Both the position numbers and the translations under genes were made by a program. Shown here piece by piece: positions 9,543 to 19,842 of a DNA stretch of 64,000 nucleotides. The DNA is from CADEED01 sp963839685 (GTDB lineage: Bacteria > Pseudomonadota > Gammaproteobacteria > Steroidobacterales > Steroidobacteraceae), in contig CAWIVS010000002.1 in the NCBI GenBank assembly GCA_963839685.1, positions 1-64,000 on the forward strand, given 5' to 3'. Each line of letters starts with the position of its first letter. Within the stretch, counting starts at the first letter, position 1. A model generated the notes under the pieces. That model was not told the origin of the DNA, ran no database searches, and saw nothing but the letters and a program-made list of their open reading frames with translations.

Positions 9543-10439
9543 ATGGCGCGCGACAACTTCAGGGACATCCTGGCCTTCCTCACGGTCGCCCGGGAAAAGA
9601 ACTTCACCAAGGCCGCGGCCAAGCTCGGAGTCTCCCAGTCAGCATTGAGTCATACGATCCGCGCGCTCGAGGCGCGCATGGCCCTGAGACTGCTCACGAG
9701 AACCACGCGCAGCGTTTCGCCGACGGAGGCGGGCGAACGACTTCTCCATGCGGTTGGCCCCCATTTCCAGGACATCCAGACGGAGCTGGATGCGCTCTCG
9801 GCGCTGGCCGACAAGCCTTCCGGCAATGTCCGGATCACCGCGGGCCTGCATGTTACCGAGACCATTCTCTGGCCAAGACTGCAGCCATTACTTCGCAAGT
9901 ACCCCGCTGTGCATGTCGAAATCATCGTGGACTACGGTCTCGCAAACATCGTCGCGGACCGATTTGACGCGGGTGTTCGCCTGGGAGAACAGGTGGCCAA
10001 GGACATGGTTGCCGTGCGGATTGGCCCGGATTTCCGCATGGTGGTGGTCGCCGCACCGTCTTACTTCTCGAGCAGGGAGGAGCCTCGCACGCCGCAGGAT
10101 CTGACCAATCACAACTGCATCAACCTGCGATTCCCAACTTACGGCGGCATCTACGCCTGGGAGTTCGAGAGAGGTGGACGAGAAATCAATGTCCGCGTTG
10201 ATGGGCAGCTTACTTTCAATTCCAGCAAACAAATCCTGGACGCGGCGCTGGCAGGATTTGGCCTGGCATATCTTCCCGAGGATACCGCCGCTCCACATCT
10301 GGAGCGCGGCCGGCTGACCCAGGTGCTCGATCCGTGGTGCGCGCCATTCCCCGGTTATCACATCTACTACCCCAGTCGCCGACAATCTTCGCCGGCGCTG
10401 CAGCTCGTGGTCGATGCGCTGCGGTACAAGCGCAAGTAG
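9543..10439 (+). CDS. LysR family transcriptional regulator
   Basis: A 298-residue regulator. The N-terminal winged helix-turn-helix reads FLTVAREKNFTKAAAKLGVSQSALSHTIRALEARM (residues 11-45), followed by RLLTRTTRSVSPTEAGERLL and a periplasmic-binding-like effector domain from about residue 90. It is of the type that often controls oxidoreductase operons. It is transcribed away from the cupin/paoABC-like operon, with inverted half-sites in the gap, so it most likely controls that operon in response to a substrate of the enzyme. The ligand is unknown. Confidence 0.93.
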   Translation: MARDNFRDILAFLTVAREKNFTKAAAKLGVSQSALSHTIRALEARMALRLLTRTTRSVSPTEAGERLLHAVGPHFQDIQTELDALSALADKPSGNVRITAGLHVTETILWPRLQPLLRKYPAVHVEIIVDYGLANIVADRFDAGVRLGEQVAKDMVAVRIGPDFRMVVVAAPSYFSSREEPRTPQDLTNHNCINLRFPTYGGIYAWEFERGGREINVRVDGQLTFNSSKQILDAALAGFGLAYLPEDTAAPHLERGRLTQVLDPWCAPFPGYHIYYPSRRQSSPALQLVVDALRYKRK

Positions 10440-10542
10440 TCATGCGCTGACACCTGCGACACATTGAGTCGAACAACGGTGTGGAGGCGCCGCCGAAGCG
10501 TCAGTGGTACTGTCGCCTTGCACGGCGCTACAGGGATTGAGC

Positions 10543-11517
10543 ATGCAAGAGCGAACACTGGGAAACGGACTCCGCGTGTCGGCCCTTGGGCTGGGCTGCA
10601 TGGGCATGAGCCACGGCTACGGCAAACCCGCCGATCGCGGCGAAATGATCCGGCTCATGCAGGCCGCGGTGGAACGTGGCATCACCTTGTTCGATACGGC
10701 CGAAGTCTACGGCCCATACACCAACGAAGAGCTGGTGGGCGAGGCGCTGTCACCGCTGCGCGAGCTGGTGGTCATTGCCACCAAGTTCGGTTTCGGGATC
10801 GGTGGCCAGGGACTAGATAGTCGACCAGAGCACATCCGCGAGGTCTGCGAGGCATCCCTCGGGCGTCTGCGCGTCGAAACCATCGATCTCTTCTACCAGC
10901 ATCGTGTCGATCCCGATGTACCCATCGAGGATGTCGCGGGTGCGGTGCGCGAGCTGGTTCTCGCCGGGAAGGTGAAGCATTTCGGCCTCTCCGAGGCCGG
11001 TGCGCAGACCATCCGCCGTGCGCACGCCGTGCATCCCGTGACCGCGCTGCAGAGTGAATATTCGTTATGGTGGCGCGAGCCGGAGAAGGAGATTCTGCCA
11101 ACGCTCGAAGAACTCGGCATCGGATTCGTACCCTACAGTCCGCTGGGTCGCGGCTTTCTCACCGGCAAGATGGCCGCAAACGCCACGTTCGAGACCGGCG
11201 ACTTCCGCACCAGCCTGCCGCGTTTCCAGCCGCAGGCCCTGCAGGCGAATCAGTCACTGGTCGATCTGCTGGCCGCGATCGCGGCGGGCCGGGGCGCAAC
11301 CCCCGCACAGATCGCACTCGCCTGGCTGCTGGCACGCAAACCCTGGATCGTGCCGATACCCGGCACCACCAGACTGACACGTCTCGAAGAGAACCTCGGC
11401 GCGACCAGTTTGCAGCTCACACCTGAAGACCTGCGCAAGATCGAAAATGCGACCGCGTCGATCGCGGTGCAGGGCGAACGCTATCCGGCATCGATGGCAC
11501 GCATGACGGGGCGTTAA
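10543..11517 (+). CDS. Aldo/keto reductase
   Basis: NADPH-dependent carbonyl reductase of the AKR superfamily (TIM barrel), 324 residues from the chosen start. Family marks are LGLGCMGMSHGYG, the active-site region FDTAEVYGPYTNEELVGEAL and the cofactor-binding end IVPIPGTTRLTRLEENLGA. This is the YhdN/AKR13-like group. ATG 10543 (MQERTLGNG) is preferred over the upstream GTG 10504 because homologues start there and an AGGG lies about 9 bases ahead. Its TAA stop overlaps the stop of the converging MerT-like gene. Substrate unknown. Confidence 0.92.
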   Translation: MQERTLGNGLRVSALGLGCMGMSHGYGKPADRGEMIRLMQAAVERGITLFDTAEVYGPYTNEELVGEALSPLRELVVIATKFGFGIGGQGLDSRPEHIREVCEASLGRLRVETIDLFYQHRVDPDVPIEDVAGAVRELVLAGKVKHFGLSEAGAQTIRRAHAVHPVTALQSEYSLWWREPEKEILPTLEELGIGFVPYSPLGRGFLTGKMAANATFETGDFRTSLPRFQPQALQANQSLVDLLAAIAAGRGATPAQIALAWLLARKPWIVPIPGTTRLTRLEENLGATSLQLTPEDLRKIENATASIAVQGERYPASMARMTGR

Positions 11518-11897
11518 CCGGCCGCGAGCGGTACTGCAAAGGCGAAAGTGGCGGCGAGCAGATAGCTTCCGGTCGCGACCACGTAGAGCGAAGCGCTGAT
11601 TCGCCGCAGGCGCGTGCAGGCACGCGCCGCGGCGGGATCCGTCGGGCAAGGCAGCGAGCGCGCACGCCACAGCATTGCGCCGCTGAACAGCAGAAAGGCG
11701 CCGGCGATGCCGAACACCCAGCCCTTGTGCTCCGACAACCACACGAGTTGTGGAAACGCCGAGATGAGCCCGACGAGGGCGGCGCCGGCGCCGAGCGAAA
11801 CCATCATCGCCGGCAGCACGCAGCACACCAGCGTGGCGGAACTCGCGAGCAGCGAGCTGAATGCCACACCGATGTTGCGCTTGAGCGGGTCCATCAT
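11514..11897 (-). CDS. MerT-like membrane protein
   Basis: A 127-residue inner-membrane protein with three predicted transmembrane helices. Helix 1 contains a vicinal Cys pair in SSATLVCCVLPAMMVSLGAG, and the loop after helix 2 has C-P-T-D...A-C-T, the same layout as mercuric ion transporter MerT, which passes Hg2+ from MerP through paired cysteines. The start overlaps the HMA-protein stop by four bases (ATGA), mirroring merP/merT partnership. No merR or merA is present, so the metal may be something other than mercury. Confidence 0.65.
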   Translation of the reverse strand: MMDPLKRNIGVAFSSLLASSATLVCCVLPAMMVSLGAGAALVGLISAFPQLVWLSEHKGWVFGIAGAFLLFSGAMLWRARSLPCPTDPAAARACTRLRRISASLYVVATGSYLLAATFAFAVPLAAG

Positions 11898-12226
11898 TTC
11901 GCCCGCTTGAGCTCGGCACGGATGTCATCGAGCGATCGCTGCGTACGCGTGATCGCCTTGACGTCGTAGCCTGATTCCGTGAGCGCCCTGGTAAGGTCCG
12001 GGTCCGGAATGTCCTGGCCTTCGCGCGTCGCGACCGCGACCAGCTTGTTCTCCAGGCTCACCACCACGTCGGCCGTCGCCGGGTTCTTGCGCAGTGTCTT
12101 CTCGATACCCTGGGCACAGAAGCTGCAGACGAGTCCATAGACTTTCATTTCGATAGTGCCCGCATTGGCGGCGCCGGCGAGCAATGCGAAAGTGCAGACG
12201 ATTGTCATTTTCGGGAGATTTTTCAT
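11894..12226 (-). CDS. Exported heavy-metal-associated (HMA) domain protein, MerP-like
   Basis: A 110-residue protein with a Sec signal (IVCTFALLAGAANA) and a single HMA ferredoxin-like fold. The metal site is GLVCSFCAQGIEKTL (C-x-x-C), followed by VVVSLENKLVAVATREG and ALTESGYDVKAI as in MerP/CopZ-type chaperones. It should bind a soft metal ion in the periplasm and pass it to the overlapping MerT-like transporter. Compared with MerP it has an extra charged C-terminal tail. Cargo metal is not deducible. Confidence 0.8.
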   Translation of the reverse strand: MKNLPKMTIVCTFALLAGAANAGTIEMKVYGLVCSFCAQGIEKTLRKNPATADVVVSLENKLVAVATREGQDIPDPDLTRALTESGYDVKAITRTQRSLDDIRAELKRAK

Positions 12227-12241
12227 ACCAGGATCCTCGAT

Positions 12242-12895
12242 TCAGAAATTGACCATGGCCATGGCCTGAAGTTTGCCGTCGGCGGTAACACCGCCCTCGA
12301 TCCAGGCGCCACCCTTGAACAGGCGCAGCAGCAAGGCCCATTCGGTGCCGTCGTGGATGCCGCCGGTGTAATGGCGGCCCTGTACGACGAACCAGGTGGC
12401 CAGCGTGTCGACGTCATGTTCGTACGGTGCAATGCCGAGCTGCAGTGTGTCGACGCGATGCGAAAACTCATTCGAGCGATGCAGGTCGGTCTTCAGCGAT
12501 GAGTAGAAGCGGCGGGTCTCGTAGTCGACCTGTCCGCCGGCATTCCAGGCGAAGGTGTGATCGTTGGTCTCGCTCACATAGGCCTGGCCCGCGCCACCCC
12601 AGACGAACACATTGGCCTGCGCCGATTCCTGGTTCCAGCGCTTCACCAGGTAGTTGGCGCGCGCGTACGTGATCTCGCGCCGACGCCCATCGATGTCGCT
12701 TTCGAGCTCGAGATACCCAGCCCCGAGAGAATAGAAATATTTCGGCGCATAGAACACCTGTGCCTCGTTCATCGTGCCCGCGCCGTATTCGGCCATCACT
12801 GTCGTGCCATGCGAGAAGGCGATGGGCTTGGCCTGCAAAGTTGTGCATGCGCCTGCGAGCGCGAGGCCCGCAAGCGCGGATCTGACAAGGTTCAT
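12242..12895 (-). CDS. Exported protein of unknown function in metal cluster
   Basis: A 217-residue protein with a signal peptide (MNLVRSALAGLALAGACTTLQA). The mature part is rich in aromatic residues and alternating polar/hydrophobic strands (VFYAPKYFYSLGAGYLELES, TRRFYSSLKTDLHRSN, ending AMAMVNF), which suggests a beta-rich envelope or outer-membrane protein. ATG 12895 is supported by GGAGGG six bases upstream. It is 15 bp from the HMA gene and about 70 bp after the Cys-rich gene, so it belongs to the same operon. I do not recognise the family. Confidence 0.7.
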   Translation of the reverse strand: MNLVRSALAGLALAGACTTLQAKPIAFSHGTTVMAEYGAGTMNEAQVFYAPKYFYSLGAGYLELESDIDGRRREITYARANYLVKRWNQESAQANVFVWGGAGQAYVSETNDHTFAWNAGGQVDYETRRFYSSLKTDLHRSNEFSHRVDTLQLGIAPYEHDVDTLATWFVVQGRHYTGGIHDGTEWALLLRLFKGGAWIEGGVTADGKLQAMAMVNF

Positions 12896-12966
12896 GGGAA
12901 CCCTCCGTCGATTCGCGATCAGAAAGGGCGGAGCGCGCTCGCGCGCGACCGCATCCGTTGTGCTGA

Positions 12967-13317
12967 TCAGGCGATCGGTGGAGGTTTGAGCGGCGGGTCG
13001 GAGAGTGTCTCCGCCGTGTAAGGCAGATCGACGATGGCTTCGGCCGGCGTCGAAACGGCCTGAGTGAGAACACGCGTTGGCGCAGTCGCCGCTGAAAGCA
13101 GGCAAGAGACCAGGCAGTCCGTCATCGACATTGCGCCGTCGGGGCAACAGGGACACGGTTCGTCACCCGCGGGCATCGGCATCCCGTCGCAGGGCATTTC
13201 CGCAGAGGCCGTGGACGCGGCAGGCGCGAACGCCATGGCTGGCACCGCCAGCAGAAGCTGCGCGGCGACTACAAGGAACGCCAGCGGCTTGGCGAACTTT
13301 CTGGCCAGGCGATGCAT
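12967..13317 (-). CDS. Small exported Cys/Met-rich putative metal-binding protein
   Basis: A 116-residue protein with a signal peptide ending near AVPAMA and a short mature domain rich in soft-metal ligands: MPCDGMPMPAGDEPCPCCP followed by MSMTDCLVSC. The composition resembles small CopL/DUF2946-like metal-sensing or metal-buffering proteins that precede copper operons, but assignment is tentative. It is the first gene of the four-gene cluster leading to the MerP/MerT-like pair. The C-terminal tail is Pro-rich (DPPLKPPPIA). Confidence 0.6.
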   Translation of the reverse strand: MHRLARKFAKPLAFLVVAAQLLLAVPAMAFAPAASTASAEMPCDGMPMPAGDEPCPCCPDGAMSMTDCLVSCLLSAATAPTRVLTQAVSTPAEAIVDLPYTAETLSDPPLKPPPIA

Positions 13318-13385
13318 ACCCGGAAGATAGGCTTTCCGGCTTTGCTGCGCCAGTGATTCGTGCCTCACTTTGCCGAATCCGGCCG

Positions 13386-14399
13386 TCAAACCAATCCCTT
13401 CTCGCGCAATTCTTCCTTGAAGTAGGCGTAGAAGATCGGTGCGGCCACCAGGCCGGGAATTCCAAACGCCGATTCCATCACCAGCATCGCGATCAACAGT
13501 TCCCAGGCGCGCGCGTTGATGTGCGAACCAATGATGCGCGCGTTGAGGAAATATTCGAGCTTGTGGATCACGACCAGGAAGACGAGTGAGGCGATCGCCA
13601 CGGGCACGCCCTGGCTCAGGCAGACGATGACGATGGCGGTGTTTGAAATCAGATTTCCAATGATGGGCAGCAGGCCCACGATGAAGGTGAGCGCCACGAG
13701 CGTCTTCACCAGCGGCAGGTCGACTCCGAACAGGCTCAGCAGGATGTCGAGATATAGCCAGGTGAAGAAAGTGTTGATCATCGAGATCCACACCTGCGCA
13801 AATACCACGCGCTGAAACACGGACGCCATGCGCGCCGCATGGCGTGCGACCTGTTCGGTCAGCGGCCGCCGATCGGTGGGATGACTCGCCTTCTGCATCG
13901 ACAGCAGTGCACCGATGATCATGCCCATGAGGACGTGCACCAGGGTGCGACCGATGCCGCGGCCCGCGAGCTGCAGGGAACTCGCGTTGGTGCGCAGCCA
14001 CTCGGCAATTGTGGTCTGCAGGGTCTCGGTGTTCTGCGGGATATACCTTTGCAATCCTTCCGGAAGAATGGCGCGTGCGTCTTCGACGATCTGCGCCATG
14101 CGCTGCATCAACAACGGAACGCTTTCATCGCTGTTGCGCAGGAAGGCGACGATGCCGACACCGATACCCACCAGCGCGGCGATCACGGCCGTGGCAATCA
14201 GCGTAACCGCGAGTACGCGCGGGCCGTCGCGCCCCAACGCCCGCAACCGCAACCACGGCGTGAGCACGTCCACCAGTTTGAATACCAGCAAGCCGGCCAG
14301 CAGCGACGACAGCAGGTGCAGCTTGATGATGAGGGCGAGGGCGATCGCCGCCAGCACCCACGCGGCGATGTCCGCGCGTGTGACGGACTGATGGGACAT
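13386..14399 (-). CDS. AI-2E family transporter (PerM/UPF0118)
   Basis: A 337-residue polytopic membrane protein with hydrophobic helices around residues 10-45 and 60-85 and, after a soluble central region, five or so more from 150 to 325. Characteristic sequences are LPIIGNLISNTAIVIVCLSQG and NARIIGSHINARAWELLIAML. Family members are Na+/H+-type antiporters or peptide/AI-2 exporters; substrate is not predictable. The start codon lies inside an inverted-repeat arm (14393-14483), and the only GAGGA motif is one base from ATG, so initiation may be weak or use an uncommon site. Confidence 0.85.
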   Translation of the reverse strand: MSHQSVTRADIAAWVLAAIALALIIKLHLLSSLLAGLLVFKLVDVLTPWLRLRALGRDGPRVLAVTLIATAVIAALVGIGVGIVAFLRNSDESVPLLMQRMAQIVEDARAILPEGLQRYIPQNTETLQTTIAEWLRTNASSLQLAGRGIGRTLVHVLMGMIIGALLSMQKASHPTDRRPLTEQVARHAARMASVFQRVVFAQVWISMINTFFTWLYLDILLSLFGVDLPLVKTLVALTFIVGLLPIIGNLISNTAIVIVCLSQGVPVAIASLVFLVVIHKLEYFLNARIIGSHINARAWELLIAMLVMESAFGIPGLVAAPIFYAYFKEELREKGLV

Positions 14400-14483
14400 T
14401 CCTCATTTGCTTGTCACAATCCGCCATGGCCGGGTTGTCTGCCTCAATTCGACGGATTGTTACAAGGAAATGAGGAATGTCCC
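14393..14483. repeat. GGGACATTCCTCATTT inverted repeat (91 bp)
   Basis: Arms 14393-14423 and 14453-14483 are near-perfect reverse complements (GGGACATTCCTCATTT...ACAATCCG), with a loop of about 29 bases. It lies between aspC and the AI-2E gene, both read leftward, and covers the AI-2E start codon. The same outer motif forms a second inverted repeat at 44273-44326, so this is a dispersed REP-like family. In the RNA it would form a strong hairpin between the two genes. Confidence 0.75.
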
Positions 14484-14503
14484 CATTACGTGCATTGAAG
14501 CCG

Positions 14504-15706
14504 TCATCGGTCTTGACCGGTCCACGCTTCCAGCACCTTCTTCATGCGCTCGATGCTGTTTTCGAGCGTCGCCATGTTGCAGGCGAACGAGGCGCGGAAG
14601 TGATTGGGCGCACCGAAGCCAGAGCCCGGCACCACGGCGACGCCCGCGTCATTGATGAGCATCTCGGCGAAGGCGTTATCGTCCCTGATGCCAAAGGCCA
14701 TCATCGCGGCGCTGCAATCGGCCCAGGCGTAGAACGCGCCGGAGCCAGGCAGGGCAGTGATGCCCGGCAGGCGATTCAGCGCACCGATGAAGTAGTCGTG
14801 GCGCTTCTTGAACTCTCGGTTCATGTCTTCGACCGGCTTCTGGTCGCCGTTGAGGGCGGCCAATGCCGCCTTCTGCGTGATCGACGACGCGTTGCTGGTG
14901 CTCTGGCCCTGGATCGTCGACATGGCGTTGACGATTTCCTTCGGGCCGCCGCAGTAACCGAGGCGCCAGCCGGTCATCGCGTACGATTTCGACACGCCGT
15001 TGATGGTGACGGTGCGCTCGTAGAGTTCCGGCGCGACGGTGAGCAGCGAGGTGAACGGCTCGCTTCCCCACCAGATCTTCTCGTACATGTCGTCGGTGCC
15101 GATGAGCACGCGCGGGTGCCGCAGCAGCACATCCGCGAGCGCGCGCCATTCGGCGCGCGTATACGCGGCGCCCGTCGGGTTGCAGGGCGAGTTGATGAGC
15201 ATCAGTCGCGTCTTCGCCGTGATGGCCGCTTCGAGCTGACGCGGCGTGAGCTTGTAGCCCGCTGAAGCCGGGCAGTTAGGCGTCACGGGCAGGCCGTCCG
15301 CCAGCAGCACCATGTCCGGGTAGCTCACCCAGTACGGCGCCGGGATCACGGCCTCGTCACCCGGGTCGAGCACCGCCATGCACAGGTTGTAGATAGTCTG
15401 CTTGGCGCCCGAGCTCACCAGCACCTGGTTGCGCTCGTAGGAGATCTGATTGTCGCGCTTGAACTTCGCGATGATGGCGTCCTTCAGTTCGACGATGCCA
15501 TCGACGTTGGTGTAGCGCGTGAAGCCCTTGCGGATCGCTTCGACACCGGCGTCCGCGATGTGGGACGGCGTATCGAAGTCCGGCTCGCCGGCCCCCAGGC
15601 CGATGATGTCCTTGCCCTCCGCCTTCAGTTTCGCGGCGCGCGCGGTGACGGCGAGAGTGGGCGAGGGCTTGACGCGCTGAACGCGTCGCGAGAGCTGGTT
15701 GGGCAC
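14504..15706 (-). CDS. aspC: Aspartate aminotransferase (class I, type 1b)
   Basis: PLP-dependent enzyme interconverting aspartate/2-oxoglutarate and oxaloacetate/glutamate, 400 residues, the normal length. Seen: GLGAGEPDFDTP near residue 40, SSGAKQTIYNL, INSPCNPTGAAY, the PLP lysine in GVSKSYAMTGWRLGY (about residue 240) and the substrate-carboxylate arginine in FRASFA near the C-terminus. It is divergent from uvrB, an arrangement found in many gammaproteobacteria. Some members of this type also accept prephenate or aromatic acids, so substrate range is inferred. Confidence 0.9.
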   Translation of the reverse strand: MPNQLSRRVQRVKPSPTLAVTARAAKLKAEGKDIIGLGAGEPDFDTPSHIADAGVEAIRKGFTRYTNVDGIVELKDAIIAKFKRDNQISYERNQVLVSSGAKQTIYNLCMAVLDPGDEAVIPAPYWVSYPDMVLLADGLPVTPNCPASAGYKLTPRQLEAAITAKTRLMLINSPCNPTGAAYTRAEWRALADVLLRHPRVLIGTDDMYEKIWWGSEPFTSLLTVAPELYERTVTINGVSKSYAMTGWRLGYCGGPKEIVNAMSTIQGQSTSNASSITQKAALAALNGDQKPVEDMNREFKKRHDYFIGALNRLPGITALPGSGAFYAWADCSAAMMAFGIRDDNAFAEMLINDAGVAVVPGSGFGAPNHFRASFACNMATLENSIERMKKVLEAWTGQDR

Positions 15707-15752
15707 GGCTTGGACTCTTATTAATTGGTGGGGGTTGGGATCGACAAACGGG

Positions 15753-15767
15753 CGCGTATATTACGCG
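15753..15767. promoter_or_regulatory. Palindrome in aspC/uvrB divergent gap
   Basis: CGCGTA-TAT-TACGCG is a perfect 6-bp inverted repeat in the roughly 100-bp gap between aspC and uvrB. It does not match the E. coli LexA box (CTG-N10-CAG). It may be an operator or simply part of an AT-rich promoter core. No other signal is evident in the gap. Confidence 0.25.
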
Positions 15768-15808
15768 ATCCGGCCGCGTCAGCCACAGAACAGTGAACCC
15801 CTAAGCCC

Positions 15809-17852
<2,044 letters not shown>

Positions 17853-17913
17853 GAACCAAACTCGCAGCCTGCTGTAGGACTGCCTCCTTAGCGGAGCATG
17901 CGCCACGTTTGTG

Positions 17914-17947
17914 GGTCGGTGGTTCGATCCCACTCGCGACTACCAAT
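17914..17947 (+). repeat. Partial copy of tRNA-Val(GAC) 3' end
   Basis: These 34 bases are identical to the T-arm, acceptor 3' strand, CCA and two following bases of the complete tRNA-Val at 29135-29209. No matching 5' half lies upstream, so this is not a working tRNA. The sequence after it, with CTTACAGACC, also follows the other partial copy at 31594-31639. It looks like an attachment-site remnant. Confidence 0.8.
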
Positions 17948-17989
17948 CCCCTTACAGACCGTTTTGCGCGCTGCGGTGATTCTCACTGC

Positions 17990-18076
17990 ATGCTCAAGTT
18001 CCTGGGAAGCACGATCGGCATCATCTTTCTGATCGGCCTGATCGTCGTCATCGTTCTGCTCAAAGCCGTGTTCTAG
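17990..18076 (+). CDS. Candidate 28-residue single-helix membrane protein
   Basis: A short frame MLKFLGSTIGIIFLIGLIVV followed by IVLLKAVF and a TAG. It is almost one continuous hydrophobic helix with Lys near both ends, hard to get by chance in this GC-rich DNA. It ends two bases before the tamA GTG start, so translation could be coupled. No strong ribosome binding site is visible, so expression is uncertain. I know of no named family. Confidence 0.4.
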   Translation: MLKFLGSTIGIIFLIGLIVVIVLLKAVF

Positions 18077-18078
18077 AT

Positions 18079-19842
18079 GTGCGCGCCGGTGGTTGTGTAC
18101 GGGCGTTGATTGCATACGGGCTGCTCGCCGCGGCGAGCGCGCACGCGGCTCGTGTCGAGATCGAACTCGACGGCCTCAACGAAGAAATGCGCGACGCAGT
18201 GCGCGCGTCGCTCGAGCTTGCCGAATATCAGGGGCGTGATATCTCGCCGGCGCAGTTGCGCTCGGCGTTTCGCGAATCCGACCTGCAGATCAAACGCGCG
18301 CTCGAGCCCTTCGGCTTTTACGACGTCAACGTCGAGAAGCAACTGAATGGCGACGCAGCCAGTGGATGGAAGGCGAAGTTCACGGTGGCGTCGGGTCAGC
18401 CCGCCGTGGTGCGCAATGAGCGCGTGGAGGTGCATGGCGAAGGCAAGGAGCAGCGCCGCGTGGCCGAGGCCCTGGCCGGATTCGCGCCCAGGGTGGGCGA
18501 CCGCCTGGACCATGCGACCTACGAGGCCAGCAAGGCAGTGATCGATACGTCATTGCGCGGCGCGGGTTATCTCGATGCGAAGTACCAGCAGCGCCGCATC
18601 ACCGTGCGACCCGAGGAGCAGGCTGCAGACATCGACCTCGCGTGGGAAAGCGGACCGCGTTACCGCTTCGGTGACGTGCGCTTTTCGGGCGACGCGCCGT
18701 TCTCCGAGGACTTCCTGCAGAAATTCGTGCCGTGGGAGGCGGGTGACTTCTTCAACTCGGAGCGATTGTTGACCATGCAGCAGCGGCTGGTGGACGCGGA
18801 CTACTTCGAACTGGTCTCCGTGCAGCCGGCACTCGACGAGAAGAAAGACGGCCGGGTACCGATCGATGTGCTGCTGAACCGCGACGAACGCACGGTGTAT
18901 ACCGGCGAGGTCTACTACAGCACTGATTTCGGCGCCGGCGTGCGCGTGGGAGCCGAGCGGCGCTGGCTCAACAAGAAGGGCCACAAGGCCGACGCGGAGG
19001 TCGAATACTCCCAGCGCCTGCAAGAAATTGCGACTCACTACCAGATCCCGCGGCCGGGCCGCGAGGATCGTTCCTATGACTTCGGCGCCGCGTACCGCGA
19101 CGAGACCACGGATACCAGCCGCTCGCGAAATTTTCAGCTCGCAGCGTCGCGCTCCGAAAGGCGCTGGCACGGATACACGCGCACGATCGGCTTGAAATAT
19201 TTCCACGGCGACTTCGAGATTGGCGAGGAAGACGAGCCACAGGAGTTCGGCAAGTCCACGTTGCTGTTTGCCGAGGGCACGCTGAATCGCCGCCGCGTCA
19301 ACGACCGGATCGCACCTCGCCGTGGTTATGTGTTCGACCTGGGACTGCGGCTGGCGAGCGAGGCGCTCGTTTCGGATACGGATATTGCGCAGGTATTCAG
19401 CCGCTACACCTGGCTTCAGCCCCAGGGTGACAACGGGCGTTTCAAGTTCCGCGCGGAGGCGGGTGCGATGGCGGTGCGCGACTTCAATGCACTGCCGCCG
19501 GACCTGCGCTTCTTTGCGGGCGGAGACCGCTCGATCCGTGGCTTCGACTATCACGAAATTGGCGAGACCAATGCGGCGGGCGTGGTCATTGGTGGCAAGT
19601 ACCTCGCAATGGGCAGCGTGGAGTACGAGTACTACTTCACCGAGGATTGGGGTGCGGCGGTTTTCTCGGACGCGGGCGATGCGTTCACGCAGGACTTCAA
19701 TCTGAACGCCTCGGTAGGCGTCGGTATTCGTTGGCGCTCACCGCTGGGACCGATCCGGGTCGACTTCGCGTTTCCGATCGAGCATGCCTTGCCACTCGAA
19801 AGCAGCTGGCGCCTGCACGTGCTGCTGGGGCCTGACCTGTGA
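18079..19842 (+). CDS. tamA: TamA, Omp85-family outer-membrane assembly factor
   Basis: Outer-membrane component of the translocation and assembly module, 587 residues. A signal peptide (LIAYGLLAAASAHA) is followed by three POTRA-like domains (about 25-260), then a 16-strand Omp85 barrel. The barrel end has the lid-lock type motif GGDRSIRGFDYHEIG and terminal strand sequence GVGIRWRSPLGPIRVDFAFPIEH. The chosen start is GTG, directly after the small membrane ORF. It overlaps tamB by four bases (GTGA), the conserved tamAB operon. Confidence 0.92.
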   Translation: MRAGGCVRALIAYGLLAAASAHAARVEIELDGLNEEMRDAVRASLELAEYQGRDISPAQLRSAFRESDLQIKRALEPFGFYDVNVEKQLNGDAASGWKAKFTVASGQPAVVRNERVEVHGEGKEQRRVAEALAGFAPRVGDRLDHATYEASKAVIDTSLRGAGYLDAKYQQRRITVRPEEQAADIDLAWESGPRYRFGDVRFSGDAPFSEDFLQKFVPWEAGDFFNSERLLTMQQRLVDADYFELVSVQPALDEKKDGRVPIDVLLNRDERTVYTGEVYYSTDFGAGVRVGAERRWLNKKGHKADAEVEYSQRLQEIATHYQIPRPGREDRSYDFGAAYRDETTDTSRSRNFQLAASRSERRWHGYTRTIGLKYFHGDFEIGEEDEPQEFGKSTLLFAEGTLNRRRVNDRIAPRRGYVFDLGLRLASEALVSDTDIAQVFSRYTWLQPQGDNGRFKFRAEAGAMAVRDFNALPPDLRFFAGGDRSIRGFDYHEIGETNAAGVVIGGKYLAMGSVEYEYYFTEDWGAAVFSDAGDAFTQDFNLNASVGVGIRWRSPLGPIRVDFAFPIEHALPLESSWRLHVLLGPDL

